Part shown: positions 1 through 13,300 of the stretch, in pieces
How positions within the stretch are numbered: the stretch's first letter is position 1
Layout of the letters: each line of letters starts with the position of its first letter
Assembly: GCA_016788045.1 (NCBI GenBank)
Contig: JAEUTG010000015.1
Location: forward strand, 1 to 64,000
Direction of reading: 5' to 3'
Length of the DNA: 64,000 bases
Source of the DNA: Bacteroidales bacterium
GTDB taxonomy: Bacteria > Bacteroidota > Bacteroidia > Bacteroidales > Lentimicrobiaceae
Program-made: the position numbers and the translations under genes
Notes under the pieces: model-generated
What the model saw: only the letters and a program-made list of their open reading frames with translations
Database searches by the model: none
Told to the model about the DNA's origin: nothing

Positions 1-1330
1 GCCACCGATCGGACCATCGGTCTGTGTCCAGGTTCCTGTTCCTGATGTTGCTGTATTGCCGGCCAGGGTTGCTTCCAGTCCGCATACTTCCTGATCTGAA
101 CCGGCAGAGGCTGTGGTGGGACTGTCGTAATTGATCAGCGATACATCATCGCTGGTGGATGCACAAACTCCGTTGTTGATAGTCCAGCGCAATACATAGG
201 TACCCGGTATCATGCCGGTAACTGTGCTGTTGTAGGCTGATGGCGTGGTAATGGCCGGTACGTTCGGTCCACTGATTAATGTCCACAAGCCCGTGCCCGG
301 GGATGGATCGTTCCCCGCAAGGGTGGCTGTAGTTACGTCACAAAGACTCTGATCTGCACCTGCAGCAGCTGTAACAGCCTGATTTACAGTGAACGTTATA
401 GTGCTGTTGGCACATTCAATTCCCGGTACTCCGCTGTCGCAGATTTCAACCACCACAAAGTCAGTACCGTTATACCCATTGTCCGGATCGTATGTGTAAT
501 CCCCATCACTTTCAATGGTGAATGTACCATGTAAAGCATCCGTTAAAGGAACCGTATTGACTGTTAATGCTGTTCCATCAGGATCAGCATCCCCATTGGT
601 GAGAATATTTCCTGAAGATGTTGTACTGCTGCAAAGTGTATAAGCATCATCAACCAGCACCGGTGGGTCATTCACCGCTGTAACTGTAATCAACAGGTCA
701 GCTGTATCGAATCCGCCGTTACCATCGGTAATGGTATAGGTTGCTGCAGGTACACTTCCGTTGTAGTTGAGAACCGGTACAAACTGGAATGAACCATTGC
801 TGTTGATTACCAGCGTTCCAACTCCCGGAATCGTTGCTGTTACACCTGCCAGGTATGTTGTTGAACCTATGACGAATTGGGTAACTGTCAACACATCATT
901 TTCAGGGTCTGAATCATTGGTCAGTACTGTTCCAGCCACCGATGTATCTTCCGGTGTAGTTACTTCGTCGTTGACAGCAACGGGTGCATCATTCGAAGAG
1001 TTGATGGTGATGATTACCTGTGCATCCAGAGTTGCCCAGTTGGTACCATCTGAAGCATTATAGTCAAAGGTAGTTGTACCGAACCAGTTTCCATCCGGAA
1101 CGAAAGTAAGAAGATCAAGATCTGCCAGCGGGATCAATTGTCCTGTTGTTACCAGCACAGAATTCAGATACAGATCCCCATTGGCCGGTAAGCTTACTAC
1201 TTCAACTGTTACCAGGTCATCTCCGTCCGCATCGTTAAATGCATTGGTGAAATCAGATTCAGCAAAGGTTATTGTCTGATCTTCAGTACCTGATTTGGTT
1301 ATATCATCCAGAACAGGTGCATTGTCGTCG
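1..1330 (-). repeat. Cadherin/VCBS-like modules followed by a further repeat class
   Basis: After the last Calx-beta unit the frame reads three modules opening with NAPVLDD, DAPVAVNDE and DPPVLVDDA. These openings are typical of cadherin-like or VCBS-type tandem modules. From about 430 to the edge come two units that start with GADQSLC or GSDQEVCG and contain the motif ATLAGN followed by a GxW segment. This last class is common in large Bacteroidota surface proteins. It clearly continues past base 1. Confidence 0.7.
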
Positions 1331-4300
1331 TTTGTAATAGTTCCCAGTCCACTGGCATCGGTAAGTGTGATGGGTCGGCCATTGGTAACCAGGTTGCTTA
1401 ATTCAACAGTGAAGGTTTCATCATCTTCCACCCTGGTATCTCCATTCACACTGACCGTAATGGTTTTGCTGGTTTCTCCGGCGGCAAAAGCAAGTGTTCC
1501 TGTGGCTGTCGAGTAATCGCTATCGGCAGTGGTAGCAGTGCCGTTGGCTGTTGTATAATCCACTGTAACCGCTGCATCACTTGCGGCACTAAGTATAACG
1601 GTAAAGCTGAAACTGGTCGTTCCACTGTCCCCTTCGGCAAGTGTTACATCGTCAATACTCAGGGTAGCTGAATCGTCATTGGTAATGGTGCCGGTTCCTG
1701 TGGCATCGGTAATGGATACATTATTCCCGTTGTTCTCCAGATTGCTGAGGACTACTGTGAAGGTTTCATTGTTTTCAACTTTGGTATCTCCGTTTATGGT
1801 TACCGTGATGGTTTTGGTGGTTTCTCCGGCGGCAAAAGTAAGCGTACCTGTGGATAAATCGTAGTCACCATCAGCTATGGTGGCACTTCCGTCAGCGGTG
1901 GAATAATCAACAGTTACTGCATCATCGGATGCCGCACTCATACTGACTGTAAAGGTATAGGTGGTGGTGCCGCTGTTGCCTTCACTGGTGGTTACATCGT
2001 TGATGGTTATGGCAGCTGCATCGTCGTTGGTGATGGTTCCAACTCCCTGACTATCCGATAATGTAACTGCCAAACCTCCGTTCGAAAGGTTACTCAGGTT
2101 CATGTAGAAGGTCTCATTGTCTTCGACTTTGGTATCACCGTTAATCGGCACAATGATGGTGCGGCTGGTCTGACCCGCTGTAAATACCAGCGTTCCTGCT
2201 ACGGAAATGTAGTCACCGTCGGCAATGGTAGCGGTATTATCAGCGGTTGCATAATCCACAGTAACTGTTCCGCTGGCAGAACCTGACATTGTCACTGTAA
2301 AGGAAAGATTGGATGTACCGGCATTGCCTTCTACGATGCTTACATCATTTATAGTAATGGTAGCATTATCATCGTTGAGGATGGTTCCTGTTCCGGTAGA
2401 GGTATTAAGGCTGATGTTACGGCCATTGTTTACCAGGTTGCTCAATGCCACGGTGAAGATTTCGTCGTCTTCTATCCTTGTATCACCATTTACTGTTACA
2501 CTGAAGGTTTCTTCTGTATCACCCGCTGCAAAGGTCAGCGTTCCGGAAGCGGTTATATAATCGCTGTCGCCTGTGGTTGCTGTTCCATTGGCAGTTGCGT
2601 AATTAACCGTAACAGCAGCATCGCTTGCTGCACTCATACTCACGGTGAATGTGAAGTTTGTCGTGCCGCTGTTACCTTCGTTCTGGCTAACACTGTTAAT
2701 GCTCAGGGTGGCAGCATCATCATCGGTGATGGTACCTGTTGCCAGTGCATCATAGGTTACCAGAGCATTGCTGATATCAGAAAGATTGATAAAGAAGGTT
2801 TCTGTGATTTCTACAATACTGTTGTCAGTGATATCAACAGTAAAGGTTTCTGTTTCACCGTTGGTTCCTGCGAAAGTCAGTATACCTGAAGTTCCGGAGT
2901 AATCGCTTCCTGCAACAGCTGTATTGTTGGCCGTAGCATAGTCAATGCTTACCCCACCCTGTACTGCACCAGTGAGCGTTACAGTAAAGGTTGCTGTTCC
3001 GTCGGCTTCACTGATGGTTACATCGGCTATGCTCAGGCTGGCAGCATCGTTGTCGTTGATGTTTACGGTAGCCTCATCGGGCAGTCCGATGCTGATATTG
3101 GAATTGCCTGAAGTGATTGATGCAAGGGTTACTGTAACGGTTTCTGTATTTTCCAGAATGGCATCATCATTCACCAATACATCAATGGTAGCAGTTGTAC
3201 TGCCGGCAAGAATAATAACAGTTCCCGAAAGGGTATTGTAATCGGAACCTGCAGTAGCTGTGCCTCCTATGGTGTAGGATATTTCGGTATCGGTATCTGA
3301 GGCCTGCGACATGGTAACGGTAAATTCTCCGTCGTTCGAAGGCTCAGAGGCTGTTGGATCAGAAGCGGCGATGCTTACTGTAGCAACATCATTGTCAGCA
3401 ATGGTCACAGTAGCAACATCATTATCTGTATCTATAGAAGTATTGGCATCTCCTGATGTAATGGCCGTCAGGGTAACGATCACCGTTTCGGATGATTCCA
3501 TAATGAGATTGTCAATAACCTCAACAGGGATCGTTACAGAGGTACTTCCGGCCGGAATTGTTGCAGTTCCCGTAAGGGTTGTATAATCTGATCCGGGAGT
3601 TGCTGAGCCAGTTATGGCATATGTTATCACTGTTGCAACATCTGCTGCATTGGAAATGCTGATGGTGAATTCGCCATCGTTATCCGGTTCTGCTGCAGCA
3701 GCATCCGTTGCTGTGATGCTTACTGTGGCCACATCATCATCAGAAATAACAACAGAAGCTATGTACGGTGCCCCGATGGAAATACCACTATTGCCTGAAG
3801 TAACAGCCGAAAGGGTTATGGTTACCGTTTCGTCGTCTTCAAGTATGCTGTCGTCAATTACCGGAACAGGTATCGTTGCACTTGTCGAGCCAGCCGGAAT
3901 GGTTACTGTACCAGAAAGAGCCGTATAGTCACTTCCTGCAACAGCATCCCCTGAAATTGTATAGCTGATAACTGTGTTGGTTGAAGAGGTCAGGCCCATA
4001 CTTACCGTATATTCCCCGTCATTGTCGGGCTCTGCAGCCGCAGCGTCGCTGGCTACAACCGAAACACTGGTGGCATCATCGTTAAGAATTGTACCAAGTC
4101 CGGTATCGTCAGTGAAGGTAATGTTTCTTAAACCAAAGTCGTCTTCGGTGAGACCCACTGTAAAGGTCTCGGTAGGTTCTACAACAAGATCACCATTTAC
4201 AACAACAGTTAACATCTTTATTTCACCTGTAGTTCCGCTGAAAGTAACTGTACCACTTGTTGTTACGTAATCTGATCCACCTGCGGCCGACACCTCTGCT

Positions 4301-7300
4301 GTTTGATAAGCTACGGTAAAGGGACCATCGGTGCTTCGACCACTGTGTGTAATGATAAATACATATTCCAGTGTTTCACCATTATCAGGCTCTGTATTTG
4401 TAACATCGTTGATGGAAAGGGTGGCAGCATCATTGTCCTCTATATAGGAGGTTGCAGTCGTTGTAGCCCCTCCCCCGTTCAGAATCACATCCTGACTGTT
4501 GATCTGCAGGTTGCTCAACGTTCCGGTTAAGGTCTCTGTTGGTTCAACTATGAGGTCTTCCAGAATGGTAATCGGAACGGTTTGCGAAAGCGCTTCGCCG
4601 TTACCGAAGTCGAGGGTAGTTGAAAATGCTGTGTAATCAGAGCCTGTAAGCGCGGTTCCGTTTGAAGTGGCAAAATCAACAGTAACAGCATTCTGGATTA
4701 CCCTGTCGGATGTAACAGTAAACGATCCTGTTCCGTCTCCTTCATTCGCAGTAAAACCTGAAATGGTAAGGGTTGCCTGATCATTGTCGTTGATGGTGCC
4801 GGTTGCAGTCGGTGTAGAACCGATAGAAATCTGTTGTCCGTTGGCATTTACGAGGGCAATGGTTCCGGTGAATGCTTCAGTGGGCTCTACCACAAGGTCG
4901 CCTACCACTACTACCGGAATGTTGATGGATAGGGTTAATGGCGGGAAGGTATATTCAACCGTGGTTTGCTGGGTCAGATCGCTGCCATGCAAAGCAGTGC
5001 CCTGCGTTGTAGTGAATGAAATCACCACTGGCTCCTGAGCAATATAATCAAGGGATGCCACGAAATTGTATGTAGTATTCACATCCAGCTCTGATTCTGT
5101 AAACCCAACCAGGTTAATAGAATTAAGCGGGTCATCATCGGTAATCTCTCCCAAACCAAGGGCATCGGTAAAGCTGGCTGTTCCGGTTGTACTTATATTG
5201 CTGAGTGTAATTTCATAATATTCTGATAGCGGTTCAGCAATGGCATTATTCACTATGGTAACAGTAATGGTTTTGGTGGTACCACTCAGCGATCCGGCTT
5301 CAAAAGTCAATGTGCCAAGGGCTTCAAGATAATCCGAAGGCTCTTCAGCCGGTGTGGCCGGATGTAAAGAAGAACCATCGCTGGATGCAAAACTCATGGT
5401 AAGTTCATCCTGCAGATTGTCGCCCGACATTGTTACTGTGAATACAGCAACACCAGAACCCACATTTTCGGCTACGGTTATGTCATCAATAGTGAAGGTT
5501 ACAGCATCATTGTCAACAATGGTACCCACTGCTACGGCATCACTGATGGTGACCAGACCTCCGGTGATATTGCTCAGTGTAAGTGTATAGGTTTCTGTTG
5601 GCTCGGTGTAGGTATCATCGGAAATATCCACAGTAAAGGTTCGGGTGGCACCTGAGAGGGAGCCGGCACTGAAGTTAAGTGTACCTGTTGTTGTTGTATA
5701 ATCACTTCCGGCAAGCGCGGTATTGTTGCTGGTAGCAAAATCCACACTGAATGCATCCTGTACGTCTCCGGTCAGGGTTACGGTAAAGAGGGCAGTGGCT
5801 GCATCTTCATCAACACTCACATCAGCAATAGCTATACTTGCAACGTCATCATCTATAATGGTGCCGGTTGCTGTTCCTGTAAGGGCTCCAACAGTTGCCT
5901 GTTGCCCGTTGTCTTCAGTCAGGGTAATGGTACCGGTAAAGGCCTCGGTGGGTTCAATGTAGGTGTCACCCAGAATATCCACCGGAATATCGGTAAATAA
6001 GGTACCGGCCAGAATGGTTACACTTATGGCTGTACGGGCAGTATAATCACTGCCTGAAAGCGCAGTTCCGTTGGCTGTTGAGAACTCAAGGATAATATCT
6101 TCCTGAGCTGTGGTATTCATACTGGCCCTGAAATTACGAACCTGTGTAGCCTCGGTTTCGGTAACAGTAAAACCTGCCAGATCTATGGTAATGATATCGT
6201 TATCATTGATGGTAGATGTTGCTGTTGGGGTTGCAATGGTAATCTGCTGTCCATTTACATTGGTAATTGCAATGGTTCCGGTTAAGGTTTCTGTTGGCTC
6301 GGCAATCAAATCACCAAGAACACTTAAAGGTACATTTACCGAAGTATTGCCTCCTGTAAGGGTAACCACTGTACCGGTCTGTGCAGTATAATCACTGCCT
6401 GAAACAGCAGTAACATTGGCTGTTCCAAAGCTAAGTACAACATTCTCCTGAGCTTCAGCTGTCATGGAAACCACAAAATTCGCTGTCTGCGTTCCGTTGG
6501 TTTCAGTGACTTCAAAGCCGGTAATGGTCAGTGTAGCAGAATCATCATCGGTAATGGTTCCCAATCCCTGATTATCAGCTATGGTTGCATTTCCGGTTGT
6601 AACAAGCCCGCTAAGGTTTATAAAATAAGTCTCTGTTGGTTCGCAGATGGCATCGCTGGTTATGTTGATGGTAATGGTTTGGGTTGCCCCGTCAAGCGAA
6701 CCGGCATTGAAGGTAACTGTACCGGAATTGCTTGAATAATCACTGGCAGAGAGAGCGGTATTGTTGGCTGTGGCGAAGTTAACCGAAATGGCATCCTGGG
6801 TGTTTCCGGTAAGCGTTACTGTAAAGGTAGCGGTACCAGCCGATTCATCCACACTGACATTGTTAATGGCAAGGCTGGCATTGTCGTTGTCGTTAATGGT
6901 CCCGGTAGCGGTAGCGGTGGTTATCGTTACATCCTGGCCTCCTGAGCTGAGGTTGCTGATGGTGCCACGGAGTGTTTCGGTAGGTTCATCGAAGATGTCA
7001 TCTGTTATCGGAATTGAAATGGTCTGAACCAAAGGATTGGCCCCTCCGAATGTAAGGGTTGAATTCACCGCTTCATAATCACTTCCTGCCAGAGCAGTAA
7101 TATCACTGGTTGCAAAATCAACCGTAAACGGCGTTTGAACTGCCCCGCTGAGGGTAACTGTATAGTTCGCTGTTCCGGCATTTTCGTTCACTGTAAATCC
7201 TGTGATAACCAGGGTAGCAGCATCGTCGTTTTCAATGGTACCAATACCTGTACCATCAGAGATGGTTACATTGGGATTGGCTACGCCGGCGACCAATACA

Positions 7301-10300
7301 TTGCTTAGGGTTGCAGTAAAGGTTTCGTCCAGTTCTACTTTCAGATCGCCGTTTATGGTCACACTGAAGGTTTGGGTTTCGCCTTGTGTTCCCACAAAAG
7401 TCAGGGTTCCTGAAGCTGGTTCGTAATCATTGTCAGCATCGGCAGCAGTGCCATCACTGGTGTTATAATCTACGGTAACCCCAAGTTCTACTGCATTGGA
7501 TAAGGATACTGTAAATGTAAGCAACGAAGTACCTGCATTTCCTTCTGTAATGGAAACATCGTTAATGGCAAGAACAGAAGAGTCATCATTGGTTATCGTA
7601 CCCGTTCCGCTGTTGTCAGAAATCGTGATGTTTTTTCCTGAAGCTCCGGTGATAATTCCCAGTCTTACCGGGAAGGTTTCATTGGGCTCCACCATGATGT
7701 CCTGATTCACAAGTACAGTAACCGTTTTGGTTCCGTTGTTAATGGCTTCTGATTCCAGGAAAGTTACGGTTCCCCCTGTTCCGGTAAAGTCGGATGGTGC
7801 TTTTGCTGTTCCGGTGTTCTGGGTAAACCAGGTAACCCCGTAACCTCCGATAACCTGAGCCCCACTGTGGGTTAACGTGAAATTAACTGCTGTGGTTCCT
7901 GGAACTGTACTACCTTCTGTTACAGTTACATCATTTATTGCCACTGTGGCTGCATCATTGTCTGTATTGTTGACCGAAACATCCGCCGGATTCAGGGGAT
8001 CATAGTTGGGGTCTGTGGTGAGTCCTGCATCCACTGTATTGACAATCGTAAATGCAATGGTTCCGTCAACAACAATGTCATCAACACCTGTAACTGTTAT
8101 CGTTTGCGGTATATTCCAATCATCATGGTCAAAAGTAAGTTGCGAAATATCCACAGTACCTTCAGCTGTATTGTTGCTGGCAACGTTTACTACCACAACA
8201 TAATTATCATCATCGGTAGCAGGCATACTGGTAAGCACGATGGTAAAGGTGGCTGTGGTTGCGTTTTCACTTACAGTCAGCGAAGTTGGAGTGACAATAA
8301 AACCGGCAACATCGTTATCAATATTGGTCATGGTAACATCATCAACCACCATATTGTTGTACTTCAGATCGGCTGAAGAAGCGGCACTGGTAACAATATC
8401 GTAAGCAACATCCCCATCAACAATGAATTCATCGATACCGGTAACCGTTACGGTTTGGGCCACATTCCAGTTGGCCGGGGTAAAGGTGAGTGTGGTTGCA
8501 GAGGTTACATCACCTTCGGTTAGATCATCACTTGAAAGCGTAATGGTAACTGTTTCTGTTGGCTCAGTATCAAGTACTACGGTGAAAGTACCGGTCTGAC
8601 CGGTTTCAGTAGTCTGGGAATCTACCGGTGTAACCGTAATTCCGGCAACATCATTGTCAATATTGGTGCCGGCAACATCATCGGGATTTGCATTGTAATA
8701 ACCTGAGCCTTCATCCGTATTGACCGGGTCTATTGAAAGTACAATATTGTATGCAATATCATCATCATCAACCAGATCATCAACGCCGAATACATAAATG
8801 GTTTGCGGAATATCCCAGTTGGTTTCATCAAAACAAATGGTCTTGGTTGTAGCCGCTCCCGGACGGGTATTGTCAGTATCTACAATTGCTTCAGTATTGT
8901 CGCTGCTTGTAGCAATAATACATACATCTCCTGTTGGAGCAGCTGGCAGTACTACGGTAAACGAATCGGGCCCCTGAGCCTGATTCTCGTAAGTCTCAAC
9001 CGGGCCTCCAGTTACAGTTACGGCTCCGGAGGGCAGCGCATTCACGGTAACTGTAAAAGTACAGGTATGTGAATTACCGGCAGCATCGTAAGCAATGTAA
9101 GTGACGGTTGTGGTTCCTACGTTGAAGGTTGCACTGTTCAACTGATTAATGCCCCCCCCCTGGTGGGCGGAAGTTGTTGCTCCGCTTAAGGCATAGGTTA
9201 ATTGGGTCACTGCACAGTTATCACTGTAAACTGCATCCGGTATACCCGATACTACTACACTCAGATCTCCCGGATTGCCTACATTCTGTGTAATATTCGA
9301 CGGGCAGTTTACCACAGGATTCTGGTTGTCTGTTACCACCACATCAAAGGTTACCGTGGCAGTATTGGGTACCGTGGCATGATCAGCTACGGTCCAGGTT
9401 ACCGTTGTGGTTCCCTGATTAAACACTTGCCCGTTGAGTGTTGTATTGGGTGGAGTAACTACTGTGGTTGCCCCGCTTAATGTATAGGTGATGGTAGGAC
9501 TTGAATCACAGTTATCGGTCGGATTCCATAAGTTATCATTGTGTGTATAGGTACATACGCCGTTGTCGGTTACCTCAAGTCGGTCGGTCAGGTCATCAAG
9601 GGTTGGAGCCTGTTGATCAACTACAGTAATGGTGCTGGAACAGGTAGCCGTTCTTCCGGCAGCGTCGGTTACGCGCAGATACGATGTTGGGGTTCCTATA
9701 TCTGAACAGGTATAAGTAATGGATGAAGCCCATGTCCCGGCTCCTCCGGTTTTTGAGATTTCATAAGTTACAATTCCACAGTTGTCGGAAGAAAGGTTAT
9801 CAATATTGGCTGGCGTTACAACAGCCTCGCCGTTGCGAAGCAGCGGAGCTGTATATGCCTGACAGTTTGCAAGCGGGTCTTCATCGTCGGTAACCGTTAC
9901 CGTGAAGACACACGTCTGGCTGTTGCCCGATTGATCGGTGGCCGTCCAGGTTACGGTAGTAACTCCGTTCTGGAATACAGTATTGTTCAATGAAACCCCC
10001 GTTGCCGGCAATGCTCCGTTGTTTGCGGAATATGTTAACGCGGATAATGTACAGTTGTCGGTAGCAGACGGATTCCAGGATACTCCTGAATGGGTATAGG
10101 TACAGACTCCGGGATCTGTTGTTACTGACTGGTTACCCGGACAAGTTGCACCAAATGAAGGGGCAATCAGATCCTGTACAGTTACTGTTGATGTACAGGT
10201 GGAAACATTCCCATTGTTATCGGTTACAGTAAGGGTTACAGTATTATTTCCCAGGTCAAGGCAATCAAAACTGGTCTGACTTGCAACCAGAGAAGCAATT

Positions 10301-13300
10301 CCACAGGCATCGGTTGAGCCATCATCAATGTCATTGGCTGTAATGGTCGCCGATCCCGATGAATTTAACTGGACTGTAATGTCCTGGCAAACAGCACTCG
10401 GGTCAGTATTGTCTTCTACAGTTACAGTCGTTGTACAAGTACTGGTATTTCCGGCATCATCGGTTATTGTAAGTTCCACTGAATTTGAACCAATATCCGA
10501 ACAATCAAAGGTATTTGGACTTACCACACGGGTTGCTATATCACAGTTGTCGCTTGAACCGGCTGAAATTGCGTTGATGTTCGCAACAGACAAGGTGTAG
10601 TCACCATCAGCTTCCAGAGAAATGGTTATGGGTGTGCATGCAGCAACCGGATCAATGTTATCCTCGACGGTGACCGTTGCCTCACAGGTAGAAGTATTTC
10701 CGCTGAGATCGGTGACTGTTAATGTTACTGTATTGGCACCCAGATCATCACAATCAAAGCTGTTCGGACTTACTGCCAGACTTTGTATTCCGCAATTGTC
10801 GTCCGAACCATTGTTCACATCGGCAGCCACGATGGCGGCACTTCCACCGGCATCCAGCTGAACTGTGATATTCTGGCAAACTGCATCCGGATTCTGATTG
10901 TCGTTTACAGTAACGGTGTAAAAACAGTTGCCTGTATTTCCCGATCCATCGGTGGCTGTCCAGGTCACAGTCGTTACTCCCCTGTTGAAGATGACTCCAT
11001 CAAGGGAAGTACCAGTGCCGGTTGTTACCCCAGAAAGGGTATAAGTCAGGCTGGCAATGGTGGTGCAACCGTCGGTTGCTGAGGCATCCCAGGATGTCCC
11101 GGAATGCGTATAGGTACAAACATCTGTATCTGTACCAACCGTCTGATTGGATACCGGACAGGTAACTTCCGGATCTATATCGTCTGCAATGGTTACAGTA
11201 GAAGTACAGGTTGACGAGTTACCATTGTCGTCAGTTACCGTTAAGGTTACAGTATTGGAGCCAAGATCGGCACAGGTGAATGAGGAAACATCAATACTCA
11301 GTGCAGGTGATGCATCGCAGTTGTCGGTTGAACCATTGTCAATGTCTGTTGCTGCTATTACAGCATTTCCGGTAGCATCAAGGTTCACCGTGATATTCTG
11401 ACAACGGGCAACAGGAGGTAAATTGTCTTCAACGGTAATGGTTGTGGTACATTCATCAAACTGTCCACCCGGGTCGGTAACCCTTACGGTGGCAGAATTG
11501 GCTCCGATATCCGAACAATCAAATGTATTGGGTGTTACGGTAACGGTAAGCGTTGAGGCACAGTTATCAGCCGATCCGGCCGAAATGGCATTCAGGTCAT
11601 CCTGCGTCAGTACCCAGTTTCCTGTAGCATCAAGGGAAACAGTTATGGGATTACAAACAGCATTGGGAGCAGTATTATCAACAATGGTGACTGAGGCATC
11701 GCAGGTTGAGGTATTACCGTTGTTATCGGTTACAGTTAGCGTAATGGTATGGTTTCCTACATCGCTGCAATCAAAAATAGTCTGGCTGGCTGCGTATCCG
11801 GCTATACCGCAGGCATCAGCCGAACCGGCATTCAGGCTGGCCGGATTAAGAACGGCCTGGCCAAGGGCATCCAGCGTTAAGGTAGCACTCGTGCATGTTG
11901 CTGTTGGCGGTGTAACGTCCTGAACTGTAACCTCAGCATTACAGGTAGCCGTGTTACCACTGCCATCGGTAACCGTTAAGGTTACCGTATTGGTCCCTGT
12001 ATCAGCACAATCGAATGATTCTGGGCTGACAGAAAGGGTAACCGGACCACCGGGATCATTGGATCCGGCTCCTATGGCGGCAATATCATCTTCATCCAGG
12101 GTGTAATTCCCGGTTGCATCCAGATCAATTGTTACCGGATTACAAACAGCAGTCGGATTTTCATCGTCGGTAATAATGACCTGATAACTGCCGGTAACTG
12201 GTCCGTTACCATGTATATCGGTGGCACTCCAGACCACAGTGTGGGTTCCTATGCCAAACTGAACTCCCATAATCGAGGTTGTCTCATCAATTCCTACTGG
12301 TGTTCCGCCATCAATGGTATAGGTAATCACATCTACCTCGCAGTTGTCGGTAATCACCGGATCCCACGCTGCATCGGTCAACGGATTGGAAGTATAGTAA
12401 TTCTGTCCGGCATCGGTTGAGCGGGTTTGTGTGCCAACCGTCAACACCACAGGAGGTTCGGGGTCAGTAATTGTAAAAGTAGTTACACATGTGGCATTCA
12501 CATTGCCACTCATGTCGTAAAGCCTCCAGGTTATTACATCTGTTCCTACCGGCAATTCAACCCCTACCAGCGAAGTAAGCAAATCTAAACCTACTTCTGA
12601 TCCTGAGTTTATCTGATAGGTGAGTTTCCACACATCATCATTGTCGTCAAATCCGTAAGGATCGTATTCTGAACCGGGAACTGTATAATAGCACTCTCCG
12701 GGATCGCTGTTTTTTGCAACAGTTTCAGGAGGGCAATTCTCAATTGTTGGGTCTTCATTATCTTCAATTTCAATTATTATGGTGCAGGAGGTAACGTTGT
12801 TGCTGGAATCAGTAACCGTCCATATAACCTCATGCGTGCCTATTTCAAATTGCTCTCCCGTAAGGGTGGTACTGTTGTTCCAGTCGTTGGTGAGCTCAAA
12901 ATCGCAATTGTCGCCGTAAGCCGTTGGGTTGAATTCAACATTGATGGCTGTATAATACGGTTCACCAGGGTCGGTTGAGCGGGTAAAGAGATTTCCGGGA
13001 TCACCCACCGGACAATCAAGAGTAGGTGCTATTTCATCCAGTACAGTAATATTAAAGGTATAACTGAAGGCATTTCCTGCTTCGTCAACCGTTGATATCG
13101 TTACAGGTGTCACTCCTACTGGAAAAATATATCCGGGAACTGCATAATCCGGTGTATAAGTTAATGTCAGGTTCGTAGTAACGTTGTCCACAATTACGGG
13201 AGGGGTGTAATTCATCGCCATTGAGCATCCGCTGGGTACTGAAGCAGTAATATTCTGTGGAAGGGTAAAAACTCTTGGTGCTTCAGTGTCAATGATGTAA

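Noticed and set aside
9152-9160. A run of nine C bases in the giant gene that could be a frameshift or sequencing error.
   Set aside because: The minus-strand frame reads sensibly on both sides in the same phase, giving a Gly run between a module end and the next, so the length is consistent with an intact gene.
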